Position numbers and translations under genes: made by a program
Source: an uncultured Kiritimatiellota bacterium
GTDB taxonomy: Bacteria; Verrucomicrobiota; Kiritimatiellia; RFP12; UBA1067
Direction of reading: 5' to 3'
Length of the DNA: 24,615 bases
Assembly (NCBI GenBank): GCA_934643865.1
Contig: CAKUCX010000048.1
Location: forward strand, 1-24,615
In this document: piece by piece, positions 15,488 through 24,033 of the stretch
Position numbering within the stretch: the stretch's first letter is position 1
Layout: every line of letters starts with the position of its first letter
The notes under the pieces: generated by a model
What the model saw: the letters and a program-made list of their open reading frames with translations, nothing else
What the model was told of the DNA's origin: nothing
Database searches by the model: none

Positions 15488-17155
15488 CTAGGCCACGATT
15501 TGGTTGATGGACTGGTTCTCCGCCGCGAGGATCGCCTGCAGGAGGTCGAGAACCGACTGGACGAGCTGCTGGGCGCTCGTGGCGAGGTCGTCCGACTCCG
15601 CGCGCGCGTCCTCCGCCGTCTTCGCCGCCGCCTCGTATTCCGTCGCGGCCGCCTGCTGCATCCCCGTCACGCTCTGCGTGATGCCTTCGAGGAGCTGCCC
15701 CGTCTGGCGCAGGAGGTCGCTCGCCGTCTGCCAGCCGTGCGCCCGCGCCTCCGCCGCCCGGTAGTCGGCGTTGTGCTCCAGCATCTTCGTCGCCTTGCCG
15801 AACGACTGCTCGGCGGCCTCGATGTCGGCGGCGAGCGAGTCCGTGTAGCCGCCCTTCATCTTCTGGTCGGTCACGTAGGCCCGTCCCCACGTGCGCTGCT
15901 GTTCGAGATCCGCGATCTCCGCCTTGGCCGCCTTGATCTCGGCCTTGTTCGCCGCAGGGTCGCGTTCGAGCTGCGTGAGTTCAAGGCGCTTCGCGCCGAG
16001 CTTCGCCTCCAGCTGGGACTGGTCGAGGTTGAGGGCGTCCACGTAGGCGTCGTTCGCCGTCTTCACCTTCTCGTTGAGGGCCTGGAGCTTCGCGTCGCTC
16101 GCCCCCGCCGCCTCCAGCGCATCCTCGCGCCGCGCCCTGAGACCGTCCAGTTCGCCCTGGGCCTTGGTCAGCGCAGCCTTCTTCTCGGCCAGCTCGGCGT
16201 CGAGGGCCGATTCGCCCTTCCCCCCAACCGCCGCACGCGCCTCGCCGGCCTGCGCGATGTCGCTTTCCAGCGTTTCGACTTCGACCGTGAGACGGTCGAC
16301 TTCGGCCTGCTTCGGCGCGATTTTCCCGTCCAGTTCGGCCGTTATCGCCTTACTGCGGGCACTCGCCTCGATGTGGGCCTCGCGCTGCTCGACGGCGTTG
16401 TCCAGCGTCGCCTTCGCCGTCTCGGACTTGGCGAAGTTCGCCTTGGCGGCCTGCAGCTGCTCCGGCGTCATCGACTTGCCGGCCTTCGCGACGTTCGCGC
16501 CCGTCTCGGCGCCGTTCTTCGCGGAGAGGAGCGAGAGGTTCTGCTGCGCCTGGTCGACGCCCGATGCCTTCGCCATCTTCGCCGCCGAGGCCTGCGCCGC
16601 GCTTGAGGCGAAGAACGTGCCCGCCTGCGCGCAGATGCTCGCGGCGGAGAAGACGCACGACATGATGAGCCCGGTGCGCGCCGCCGTGCGCTGCTGCTCG
16701 GCCTGGCACGCGATGTCGGAAACCATGCGCGAGAGGTCCGCCTGGCGCTGCGCACGGGCGCTCGCGCGCTCCTTCTGCGCGATCTCCAGCATGAGCTGCA
16801 TGAGCGCGTAGATGTCGAAGAGCATCTTCTGCGCGTCGGTCGCGGGCGTCGTCCCCGACGCGGCGAGCGCCGTCGCCCGGGCGAGGGCCGCCTTCAGCGC
16901 GTCGAACGCGCCGTCGAGCTTCGCGCGGAGGTCGGCGAGCCCCGCCTCCGTGAGCGTGCCGGTCGCCTCGTCGAGCGCGGGCGGCGCGATCGTGACGGTC
17001 TGCGAGAGGCCGTTCGCGCCCGTGAAGGTGACGGTCAGGTTGCCGTCCGCCCCCTGCACGGCCTTCGCGTCGCCGGCGCGCGCGAGCGCCGTCCCCTGCA
17101 TCGCCTCGCCGACGAGGCTGTTCCAGTTTGCGTTTGGATTGAATGTCACGGACAT
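15488..17155 (-). CDS. SctB-like minor T3SS translocator with long coiled-coil insertion
   Basis: The 555-aa protein carries the SctB/YopD/EspB core. A helix LFDIYALMQLMLEIAQKERASARAQ (about 112-136) and an AE-rich stretch precede a single hydrophobic segment (about 161-190, TGLIMSCVFSAASICAQAG). Residues from about 265 to 455 form an extra coiled coil rich in Ala, Glu, Lys and Leu (AEVDRLTVEVETLESDIA type). The C-terminal 100 residues are again helical and end SINQIVA. Family members usually have about 200-400 residues, so this one is enlarged by the coiled coil. SctB partners SctE in the pore in the host membrane. It heads the second transcription unit, behind ECF-type box 2, with GAAGGAG before the ATG. 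The family call comes from core motifs and context. Confidence 0.72.
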   Translation of the reverse strand: MSVTFNPNANWNSLVGEAMQGTALARAGDAKAVQGADGNLTVTFTGANGLSQTVTIAPPALDEATGTLTEAGLADLRAKLDGAFDALKAALARATALAASGTTPATDAQKMLFDIYALMQLMLEIAQKERASARAQRQADLSRMVSDIACQAEQQRTAARTGLIMSCVFSAASICAQAGTFFASSAAQASAAKMAKASGVDQAQQNLSLLSAKNGAETGANVAKAGKSMTPEQLQAAKANFAKSETAKATLDNAVEQREAHIEASARSKAITAELDGKIAPKQAEVDRLTVEVETLESDIAQAGEARAAVGGKGESALDAELAEKKAALTKAQGELDGLRARREDALEAAGASDAKLQALNEKVKTANDAYVDALNLDQSQLEAKLGAKRLELTQLERDPAANKAEIKAAKAEIADLEQQRTWGRAYVTDQKMKGGYTDSLAADIEAAEQSFGKATKMLEHNADYRAAEARAHGWQTASDLLRQTGQLLEGITQSVTGMQQAAATEYEAAAKTAEDARAESDDLATSAQQLVQSVLDLLQAILAAENQSINQIVA

Positions 17156-17187
17156 GGCTGAATCTCCTTCTCGATCGCGTTCCCCCC

Positions 17188-17216
17188 GTCTACGCGCGGG
17201 GCCGCGCGAAGGTTAC
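17188..17216 (-). promoter_or_regulatory. ECF-type promoter box 2 (before the SctB-like gene)
   Basis: Minus-strand CGTAAC (GTAAC at 17212-17216) is followed after 17 bp by CGTAGAC (17188-17194), 32 bp before the ATG at 17155. It lies in the 69-bp gap after sctE, so the sctB-filament genes form their own unit or get extra transcription. The spacer is a GC-rich inverted repeat. Confidence 0.65.
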
Positions 17217-17224
17217 GGGATTTC

Positions 17225-18280
17225 CTAGGCGTTCTGGAGGCCGATCTCCTGGTTGATCTTGTTGAGCGTGTCGGTCTTCGACTCCAGCAGCTCCAGCAGC
17301 TGCGAGCCCGTGTTCGCGATCTGCTCCAGGATCGCCTGTAGGTCCTCCTCGCTCTCCTCCAGGAACTTCTGGAGCTTCTGAAGGACGGCCTGCGCCTCCG
17401 TCGCGTCGGCCTGCGCGCGGCCGGCCATGTACCCGGTCGCCGTCGTCGCCGCCGTCGTCGCGAGTCCGGCCGTCTGCATCACGCCGTTGCCGACGTTCAT
17501 CGCAAGGCGCATCACCTTCGCGGCCGTCTGCGAGAGCTTCACCGCGCCCGCCACGCCCTTCGCCGCCGCGCGGGCGGCCGACACGCCGCCGCCGATCGAG
17601 GTCGCAAGCCCCAGCACGAGCTCGCAGGCGCCGAAGATGCCCTGCGCCCAGGCGTCGCAGTCCTGCTTCGACCAATTGGGGTGCAGGTCCTGCATGACGC
17701 CCGACATCCACTTCATGATCTTCTTGTCGGCGCCCGTCGTGGAGAGCACCGCGCTCGAAACGGCCAGCGCCGCGCCCGCGATCGCGAAGCCCGCCGCGAG
17801 CCCGCCCGTGCAGACCGTCACGACCGCCGCGACGACGCACGCGAAGATCGCGCCCAGCCAGCTGAGGAACTTGCTCGCCTTCGCGGCCTTCTCCTGCTTC
17901 TTCGCCTCCGAGATGGACTTGTCGATCTTCGCCATCTGCGAGTCGTGCGCCGCTTCGAGCTGGCCCTTGAGCGACTTGATGCGCTGGCTCTGCGCCTCCG
18001 CGCTCTTCTCGTCCGTCTCCATCTTCAGGTAGGCGAGCAGCGCCTCCAGGTCGGCCTTGCCGGCCTTCGCCTCGTCCGCCGCCTCCAGGTCGGGCACGAC
18101 GGGGGAGGCCGTCTTCCCGCTTCCCGAGACGCCGGACGCCTGCGTGACGGTCACGCCGCCCGCCGCGCCGAGGAGCGACGCCACGTCGGCCGCGCCGGCC
18201 GCGGCGGACGCCTGCTGGAGGGGGTCGTTGAATGTCGGCGTCTGCGGGACGCCGCGCGCCATGTTGATGTCCAGGCTCAT
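17225..18280 (-). CDS. sctE: Major T3SS translocator SctE (YopB/IpaB/EspD type)
   Basis: The 351-aa protein has no signal peptide. The polar N-terminus (about 1-70) would hold the export signal and chaperone-binding site. A coiled coil covers about 75-135. A long hydrophobic hairpin-like region follows at 139-180 (FLSWLGAIFACVVAAVVTVCTGG, then LAAGFAIAGAALAVSSAVL), with a second amphipathic membrane segment near 213-235. A C-terminal coiled coil (291-345) ends GLQNA. This is the layout of major translocators that form the pore in the host membrane. The SycD-type chaperone gene lies directly upstream with a 31-nt gap, as in yopB/ipaB operons. Hydrophobicity and context are strong; no direct database match was made. 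Confidence 0.8.
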   Translation of the reverse strand: MSLDINMARGVPQTPTFNDPLQQASAAAGAADVASLLGAAGGVTVTQASGVSGSGKTASPVVPDLEAADEAKAGKADLEALLAYLKMETDEKSAEAQSQRIKSLKGQLEAAHDSQMAKIDKSISEAKKQEKAAKASKFLSWLGAIFACVVAAVVTVCTGGLAAGFAIAGAALAVSSAVLSTTGADKKIMKWMSGVMQDLHPNWSKQDCDAWAQGIFGACELVLGLATSIGGGVSAARAAAKGVAGAVKLSQTAAKVMRLAMNVGNGVMQTAGLATTAATTATGYMAGRAQADATEAQAVLQKLQKFLEESEEDLQAILEQIANTGSQLLELLESKTDTLNKINQEIGLQNA

Positions 18281-18311
18281 GGTAAATATCCTTTCACGTG
18301 TGGCGTTTCCG

Positions 18312-18806
18312 TCAGGCGACGAGGGCGGCGCGCAGCTGCGCGGCCTTGGCGAGGTAGGCGCGGCCCGCCTCGGACGCCTTCGGCGCGTACTCGGCGAGGG
18401 CGTCGAGGGCCGCGCGCGCCTCGTCCTTCTCCCCGAGCGCGAGGTGGCACTCCGCCGCGTAGTACATCGGCCGGGGGTTTTCGAGGTCGAGGAAGCTCGC
18501 GAAGCGGTACGCCTCGATGGCGGCGGCGAACTGGCGCTGCACCTGCCGGAGCGAGCCGAGGCCCGTCCAGTAGCGCGAGTTGAGGTGGTCGAACATCGTG
18601 AGGAAGCGGAAGACCTTCTCGGCGTCCGCGTAGTTGCCCGCCTTGTAGAAGTTGACGCCCATCGCGTAGACGGCCTCCATCTCCTCGTCGGAGAGGCCGC
18701 GCATCGCGCGCAGGGTCGCCCCGTCGCCGAACGCCTTGAGGGCGGCGGCGATCTTCTCGTCCGTCATGCTCGCGGGATCGTTGATGTCCATGTGGATGCT
18801 GGTCAT
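18312..18806 (-). CDS. SycD/LcrH-type T3SS translocator chaperone (TPR)
   Basis: The 164-aa protein has three tetratricopeptide-like repeats: AVYAMGVNFYKAGNYADAEKVF, YWTGLGSLRQVQRQFAAAIEAYR, and PMYYAAECHLALGEKDEARAALD. The spacing and the block FRFLTMFDHLNSRYWTGLGS are typical of class II chaperones (SycD, LcrH, IpgC), which keep the two translocators soluble before export. The typical length is about 160 aa. It heads the first unit of the island, 21 bp after ECF-type box 3, with AAGGAG before the ATG. Acting on the SctE and SctB-like products encoded just downstream is the natural reading. Confidence 0.9.
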   Translation of the reverse strand: MTSIHMDINDPASMTDEKIAAALKAFGDGATLRAMRGLSDEEMEAVYAMGVNFYKAGNYADAEKVFRFLTMFDHLNSRYWTGLGSLRQVQRQFAAAIEAYRFASFLDLENPRPMYYAAECHLALGEKDEARAALDALAEYAPKASEAGRAYLAKAAQLRAALVA

Positions 18807-18826
18807 GAGTTGTTCTCCTTTGACGG

Positions 18827-18854
18827 GTCTACGGGCCGGCCGCCCGCTGGTTAC
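18827..18854 (-). promoter_or_regulatory. ECF-type promoter box 3 (before the SycD-type chaperone)
   Basis: Minus-strand TGTAAC (GTAAC at 18850-18854) is followed after 16 bp by CGTAGAC (18827-18833). The box ends 20 bp before the chaperone ATG, leaving a leader of about 14 nt that contains the ribosome site. All three boxes share a GCGGC core in the spacer. Confidence 0.7.
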
Positions 18855-18875
18855 AGAAAAAATCGAAATCCGCCC

Positions 18876-19193
18876 TCAGGTCTCCGAAAGGGACGCGACG
18901 GCGGCCGCAAGCGGCGCAAGCGCCTCGGCGCGCGCCAAGGCGTCGCCCGTCGCGCACGCACGCTCAAGGGCGAGACAATGGTCGGCCACGTCCCGGTCTC
19001 CCACGACAAGGGCCATGCCCTTGAGGGCGTGCGCCTTCGCGCGCAGGGCTGCGGCGTCGTCCCGATCCTGAAGCGCGCGCGCCGCCGCCACGCCCGCCGC
19101 CATGTCCGTGCGGTAGCGTGCGTAGATTTCGGCCACCAGCGCCTCGTCTTCGCCGAACTGCTGGCCCAGCCAATCGCGAATCTGCTGTGTCAT
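18876..19193 (-). CDS. Stand-alone HPt (histidine phosphotransfer) protein
   Basis: The 105-aa protein is a single HPt four-helix bundle. The phosphorylated His is H55 in AKAHALKGMALVVG, matching the family HxLKGxA pattern. HPt proteins pass phosphate between receiver domains in phosphorelays, with a hybrid kinase and a response regulator that are not in the window. The start at 19193 follows GAAAGGCGGTGG, a modest ribosome site. It has its own sigma-70-like promoter and a 5' leader of about 66 nt holding two small hairpins. It lies just upstream of the T3SS island, in the same direction, with the ECF-type box between them, so control of that island is possible but not shown. Confidence 0.85.
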   Translation of the reverse strand: MTQQIRDWLGQQFGEDEALVAEIYARYRTDMAAGVAAARALQDRDDAAALRAKAHALKGMALVVGDRDVADHCLALERACATGDALARAEALAPLAAAVASLSET

Positions 19194-19266
19194 CGTCCAC
19201 CGCCTTTCACCTTCGGGCACTCTGCCCGCCCGCTCCGCGCCTCGGACCTCCGTCCAAGGCAAAGGC

Positions 19267-19295
19267 AGTCTAGCATATGTTTTCTCGCCTGTCCA
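19267..19295 (-). promoter_or_regulatory. Sigma-70-like promoter of the HPt gene
   Basis: Minus-strand TGGACA (19290-19295), a 17-bp spacer and the extended -10 TGC-TAGACT (19267-19272). It is the best-matched housekeeping promoter in the window and differs fully from the ECF-type boxes. Confidence 0.6.
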
Positions 19296-19343
19296 CGAGG
19301 TATGGACGCGCGCGGGCGCGCGAGGCGGGCCGACCGCGCCCCC

Positions 19344-20669
19344 TTAGCCCGCGAAGAACGCCGCATAGGCCTTCTTCGTGTGGTAGCAGTCGTGCTTGGC
19401 GGCGAGCTCCCAGGGGGCGTGCATGTTGAGGAGGGGCGTGCCGAAGTCGAGGACGTCCATGCCGAAGCGGGCCATGAACTTCGCGATCGTGCCGCCGCCG
19501 CCCTTCTCCTGCTTCCCAAGCTCGGCCATCTGCCAGTCGACGCCGCCCTTCGCCATGAGGCGGCGGATCTCGGCGACGAACTCCGCGCGGCAGTCGCTCG
19601 CGTCGGCCTTCGTCGCGCCGCCCGTGTACTTGCTCGCGGCCGGGCCCTTGCCGAGGCGGGCCTCGTTGCCCGTCGAGTCGACGTCGGGGAAGTGCGGGTC
19701 GGCGGCCGCCGTCACGTCGGCGGAGAGCATCGTCGAGGCCTCCAGCGCGCGCCGCACGTCGATGTCGCGCGCGCCGCGCGGCCCCTCGCGCTCGATCAGC
19801 TCGGCGACGGTGTTCTCGAAGAACGAGCTCGCCATGCCGCTCGCGCCCTCGCTGCCGATCTCCTCCTTGTCGCAGAGGATGCACGCGCAGGTGCGCGCGG
19901 GCGGCGCCTTCGCGCGCGCGACGTCCACGAGGGCGCTCAGCCCCGCGTAGGCGCACACGCGGTCGTCGTGGCCGTAGGCGGCGATGAGGGCGCGGTCGAG
20001 GCCGACCTCGCGCGGGCCGCCCGCCGGGACGACCTCCAGCTCGGCGGAGAGCAGATCCTCCTCCGTGACGCCGTATTTTTCGCCGAGCCGCCTCACGAGC
20101 GCGGCCCGTTCGCCGAGCCCCGCGACGACGTCCAGGTCCTCCGCCGGGAAGAACTCCTTCAGCGTCTTCTTCTCCTGGTCCTTGCCGAGGTGCGGGAGGA
20201 TGTCGGTGATCAGGAAGACGGGATCGCCCGGCTCGTCGCCGAGCGCGACCTCCACCGCCGTGCCGTCCGCCTTCACGATCACGCCGTAGAGCGCGAGGGG
20301 CGTCACGAGCCACTGGTACTTCTTGATGCCGCCGTAGACGTGCGTGTCGAAGTAGACGAGGCCGCCCTTCTCGTAGACGGGGCGCGGCTTGAGGTCGAGG
20401 CGCGGCGCGTCCGTGTGGCCGCCCACCACGCGGATGCCCTGCGCGCTCGGCGTCCGGCCGATCACGCAGGCCATGAGCGTCTTCGCGTGGTAGCCGCGCC
20501 AGACGCGGTCACCAGGCTTGAGGGCCTTCAGCGTGGAAAGCTCCCGGAAGCCGGCCTTCTCCAGCAGCTCGACGGCCGCCGCGTAGCAACGCCGCTCGGT
20601 CTTCCCCTTCGCGAGGAAGTCCATGTAGTCGGCGCAGTAGGCCGCCTGAAGTCTTTCGTCCTTTTTCAT
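19344..20669 (-). CDS. M18 family metallo-aminopeptidase
   Basis: The 441-aa protein belongs to the M18 peptidases, which remove N-terminal (often acidic) residues in the cytoplasm and form large tetrahedral dodecamers with two zinc ions. Motifs in order: GGHTDAPRLDLKP (H85, D87), YGHDDRVCAY, CDKEEIGSEG with the general-base and metal Glu pair, SADVTAAADPHFPDV, SKYTGG, and MHAPWELAAKHDCYHT at the C-terminus. All metal ligands expected for the family are present. The start at 20669 is fixed by AGGAG 7 nt upstream. The gene follows the permease by 10 nt, and the permease stop sits inside its ribosome site. Confidence 0.93.
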   Translation of the reverse strand: MKKDERLQAAYCADYMDFLAKGKTERRCYAAAVELLEKAGFRELSTLKALKPGDRVWRGYHAKTLMACVIGRTPSAQGIRVVGGHTDAPRLDLKPRPVYEKGGLVYFDTHVYGGIKKYQWLVTPLALYGVIVKADGTAVEVALGDEPGDPVFLITDILPHLGKDQEKKTLKEFFPAEDLDVVAGLGERAALVRRLGEKYGVTEEDLLSAELEVVPAGGPREVGLDRALIAAYGHDDRVCAYAGLSALVDVARAKAPPARTCACILCDKEEIGSEGASGMASSFFENTVAELIEREGPRGARDIDVRRALEASTMLSADVTAAADPHFPDVDSTGNEARLGKGPAASKYTGGATKADASDCRAEFVAEIRRLMAKGGVDWQMAELGKQEKGGGGTIAKFMARFGMDVLDFGTPLLNMHAPWELAAKHDCYHTKKAYAAFFAG

Positions 20670-20679
20670 GATGGTTCTC

Positions 20680-21939
20680 CTAAGGTTGGTGTTCAAGCGG
20701 CCGGCGCCGCACGAGCGCCGCCGCGAGGCCCAGGAGCGCCAGCGGCAGCACGACGGCGTTCACGAGCGCGCCCTTGAGAAGCGCGGGCCATTCGATGCAG
20801 GCGCCCGTCGCGAGATCGGAGACGGGCGCCGCCTCGCCGGCCGGCGCGGCGAAGAGCGAGAAACCGCGCGCGACGGCAAGCCCCACGCGGTCCGTCCAGG
20901 ACGTTTCAAGCGCGTCCGGGAACTGCAGGACGACGCTCGGCGCCATCAGCGCCACGGCAAGGACGGCAAAGGCCGTGAAGAGCGCGACGGGGCGCGAGAG
21001 GGCGGACGACAGAAAGAGGCCGAACGCCGCCAGAAGCGCCGTCGCGGCGAGCATCTGGAGGGCCGCGCGCGCCGCGTTGGCGGCAAACGCATCCGCCGGC
21101 GCGAGAAGCTCCAGGTCCCGGCGCGGCCGCAGCATGACGATCTCCTTCCCCGTGTTCCTGAAGGCCAATCCGGCGCCCTCGGCCTTCCCGGCCTCCCCGT
21201 CCGCCTCCAGCCTCACCTCGACGACCGACTGGGTGCTGTTCGAGACGACCGCCGAGCGGCTTGCGAACGTGAAGACGCCGGCAAGCGGGGAGCGGAGGTC
21301 AAACTGCGTCGCGAAGCGCACGCGGACGGCGAGGTTCGTCGCCTCGGCCAGCGCCGCCGGGAACGGCCAGACCTGCCGTTCGCCCGGGCGCACGACGTCG
21401 TAGCGCTCGCGCTCCTTGTTCGCAAGGAGGCGCAGCACCGCCGCGCGCGGCGCCTTCCTGACGGCCTCCGGCGTCTGCGCGTCGGCCAGGTAGTCCGCCA
21501 GCCGCCCGCGCGCGACCTCGGCCGCCGGCGGCAGGGCCGGCACGTGGCGATGGCGGCACGGCGGCGCGTCGGGGAGGCGCGCCCAGGTGAGCGCCGCCGT
21601 GAGCGCGTAGGCCGCCGCCGCCGCCGTGCAGAGCGCGAGCCACTTCCCGCACGCGACGCCGAAGGCGGAGGCGGGGCGCACGACCGTGAGCGAGAGGCGG
21701 CCGCGCGCGCGCGCCTGCGCGAAGGCGCCGCACGCGCACGCGAGGACGACGACCGCCGTGACGGCGTGCGTCGCGCCGGTCACGGCGCGGACGTACATCT
21801 CGCGCGCGCCCGCCGCCGTCCCGTCGCTCCGCACGAGCGCCGGCAGCAGCAGGTGCGCAAGCCCCGTCGCCGCAAGAAGAAGCGGGAAGGCGCGTCCGCG
21901 CACCAGCGCGCGCCACGCGAGGATGAAAGACGCCTTCAA
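20680..21939 (-). CDS. ABC-2-type membrane permease without ATPase partner
   Basis: The 419-aa protein has an N-terminal membrane segment (about 18-36), two more segments (about 55-75 and 98-118), an extracytoplasmic domain of about 180 residues, then further segments (about 290-310, 318-338, 388-407). The plan resembles ABC-2 permeases of the NosY/GldF kind with a large outer loop. The start codon is TTG at 21939, 16 nt after the alpha-galactosidase stop, with only a distant GAAGGG. A later in-frame ATG would cut the first membrane segment. No ATPase gene is near, so it must borrow one or is misassigned. Substrate unknown. Confidence 0.6.
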   Translation of the reverse strand: MKASFILAWRALVRGRAFPLLLAATGLAHLLLPALVRSDGTAAGAREMYVRAVTGATHAVTAVVVLACACGAFAQARARGRLSLTVVRPASAFGVACGKWLALCTAAAAAYALTAALTWARLPDAPPCRHRHVPALPPAAEVARGRLADYLADAQTPEAVRKAPRAAVLRLLANKERERYDVVRPGERQVWPFPAALAEATNLAVRVRFATQFDLRSPLAGVFTFASRSAVVSNSTQSVVEVRLEADGEAGKAEGAGLAFRNTGKEIVMLRPRRDLELLAPADAFAANAARAALQMLAATALLAAFGLFLSSALSRPVALFTAFAVLAVALMAPSVVLQFPDALETSWTDRVGLAVARGFSLFAAPAGEAAPVSDLATGACIEWPALLKGALVNAVVLPLALLGLAAALVRRRPLEHQP

Positions 21940-21955
21940 GAGACGCGCGCGCCCT

Positions 21956-24028
21956 TCACCGCGACATCCTCAGGACGAGCGCCGCGTGGGCGGGGATCTC
22001 GGCCGTGTAACAGCACGAGAAGCGGCCGAGGTCGCGCTGGCTCCAGCAGTCGCGCAGCTTCCACTCCCCGTCGAGGTCCAGCCAGCTGAAGGAGAGCGTC
22101 GTCTTGCGCGAGAGCGGATAGAGGTTCAGCACGCCCACGGCGTAGTCGCCGTTCGCGAGCGGGCGCACCCACACCTCCACCGCGTCCCGCTTCACGACGC
22201 GCCGCGCCTGCCTGCCGAGCGTGTCCTGGTTGATTGCGATGAGTTCGTCGTTCACGAGGAGCGACTTCGTGAAGGCGTCGAGCCGCGTGAGGTCCGTGCC
22301 GATGAGGAGCGGGGAGGCGAGGAGGCACCACATCGAGACGTGCGCGTACTGTTCGTTGCGTGTGAGGTAGGTGGGGTGCGTCGTGCCGAAGGAACGCTGG
22401 AGGCCGACGATCATCATGTCGGGATCGGCCCAGAAGCCCGGCCCCGTGTACTTGTAGTATTCGGCGTCCTTCACGTAGCCTTCCATCGCGATGCGCATCC
22501 ACGTCCAGGTGTCCTTCATGTCCTGCCACGTGCGCCACACGTTCGCGCCCGCCTCGCGTCCCCATTTCTCCGTTTCGCCGCAGCCGTACTGGCAGTAGGC
22601 GTAGACGATGTCGCGGTTCTGCGCGCGCAGGCACTTCTGCATCAGGCGGTAGGGCTTCGCCCACGCCTCGCGGGGCGGAACCGGCTTGTTCTTCGGATTC
22701 TTCCCCACGCGGCCGCCGCCCATCCACTCCCAGGTGTTCCAGCCGGTCTCCTTCTGGAAGATCTCGCCGTAGGAGCACCAGTCGTACTTGAGGTAGTCGA
22801 AGCCCCACTCGGCGTAGCTCGTGGCGTCCTGCATCTCGTGTCCGTAGCTGCCCTCGCACTCGCCGCACGTCAGCGGGCCGGGCGAGGAGTAGATGCCCGC
22901 CTTGAAGCCGAGCGCGTGGATGTAGTCCGTCATCTTCTTCATGTCCGGGAAGGCGCCGTTCGTGCGGATGCGCCCGGCCGCGTCGCGGGCGGGGCCCTGC
23001 ACGTCGGTGCGCTTCTTCGCGCGGTCGTTCCCGCTGTTGTTCATCTCCCACCAGTCGTCGAGGTTGATGTACGCCCAGCCGTGGTCGCCGAGGCCGCTCT
23101 CGTCCATCGCCTTCGCCGCGTCCATCGCGTGCTGCATCGTGAACGAGGGGCCCCAGATGTTCCAGCTGTTCCAGCCCATCGGGGGCGTGAGGCAGATCGT
23201 CTCGCCCACCTTGAGCGTGATCGTGCGGCTCGCCGTCCCCTTCGCGTTCACGGCCGTGACGCGGATCGGGTAGTCGCCGGCCTGCGCGGGCGCCGTGCCG
23301 CCGAGGATGCCCTTCGCCGCGTCGAACGTCACGCCGTCGGGAACGCCTTCCGCCGTGAACGTCATTGGCCGGACGCCGGAGACGGGTACGCGGAAGATGA
23401 CCGGGCGGCCGGGCCGCACGCCCCAGACCTCGGCGCCGTTGAACTGCGGCTCCTCCCGCGTCGGGGGCGTGAGGATGCCGAGCTGCGCGATGCGCGCGGG
23501 CCCCGTGGCGACGGGGCGCGCCCCGCCGTAGGCGATCTTCGCGTCCGCCCAGTCGGCGTTCGAGCTCTCCAGCCCGCACCACGGCGCGTAGGAGGCCGTC
23601 TCCAGGACGAGCTCCTTCACGCCCGCAAGGTCCACGTGGACCGGGCGCGGCGGGTTCTTCTCGGTGATCGTCCCGGAGTCAAACGCGATCTTGCCGTCGC
23701 ACCACACGCGGAAGATCGCACCCGCGAGGCGGGAGGTGCGGCCCTTGACGTCCTTCGCGTCGCGGTCGATGCCGACGACGGCGTCGAACGCCGTCGCCTT
23801 GCCGTCGAGCGTGAAGCCGATCGCGCTCTCGGGGCGCACGCCCACGCCGCGCGCGTAGCGGCCCTCTCCGAGGCGGATCGGGTTGCCGCAGACGGACGTG
23901 CGCGCCCGCGCGGAAAGCCCCATCCCGCAGCTCGCCCCCGAAAGGTCGAACTCGTCCACATACGCCACGTCCGCCGCGCCGACGAGCGTCAGGGCGGCCA
24001 CCAGGAAGGTCACAAGTTGAGTTTTCAT
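21956..24028 (-). CDS. Secreted GH27 alpha-galactosidase with NPCBM and Ig-like domains
   Basis: The 690-aa protein has a signal peptide (1-19, cut near VGAAD). An NPCBM-like carbohydrate-binding domain covers about 20-168 (GVGVRPESAIGFTLDGKATAFDAVVG is diagnostic). An Ig-like putative domain follows at about 180-275 (FTAEGVPDGVTFDAAKG type). The GH27 (beta/alpha)8 barrel starts at 280 with TPPMGWNSWN. The nucleophile is D416 in YLKYDWC and the acid/base Asp lies in GFWADPDM (D535 or D537). A C-terminal beta-sandwich completes it. It would release terminal alpha-linked galactose (or, less often, beta-L-arabinopyranose or GalNAc) from plant or host glycans in the periplasm or outside. It leads the operon with the permease and M18 peptidase. 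Confidence 0.93.
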   Translation of the reverse strand: MKTQLVTFLVAALTLVGAADVAYVDEFDLSGASCGMGLSARARTSVCGNPIRLGEGRYARGVGVRPESAIGFTLDGKATAFDAVVGIDRDAKDVKGRTSRLAGAIFRVWCDGKIAFDSGTITEKNPPRPVHVDLAGVKELVLETASYAPWCGLESSNADWADAKIAYGGARPVATGPARIAQLGILTPPTREEPQFNGAEVWGVRPGRPVIFRVPVSGVRPMTFTAEGVPDGVTFDAAKGILGGTAPAQAGDYPIRVTAVNAKGTASRTITLKVGETICLTPPMGWNSWNIWGPSFTMQHAMDAAKAMDESGLGDHGWAYINLDDWWEMNNSGNDRAKKRTDVQGPARDAAGRIRTNGAFPDMKKMTDYIHALGFKAGIYSSPGPLTCGECEGSYGHEMQDATSYAEWGFDYLKYDWCSYGEIFQKETGWNTWEWMGGGRVGKNPKNKPVPPREAWAKPYRLMQKCLRAQNRDIVYAYCQYGCGETEKWGREAGANVWRTWQDMKDTWTWMRIAMEGYVKDAEYYKYTGPGFWADPDMMIVGLQRSFGTTHPTYLTRNEQYAHVSMWCLLASPLLIGTDLTRLDAFTKSLLVNDELIAINQDTLGRQARRVVKRDAVEVWVRPLANGDYAVGVLNLYPLSRKTTLSFSWLDLDGEWKLRDCWSQRDLGRFSCCYTAEIPAHAALVLRMSR

Positions 24029-24033
24029 GTCGC

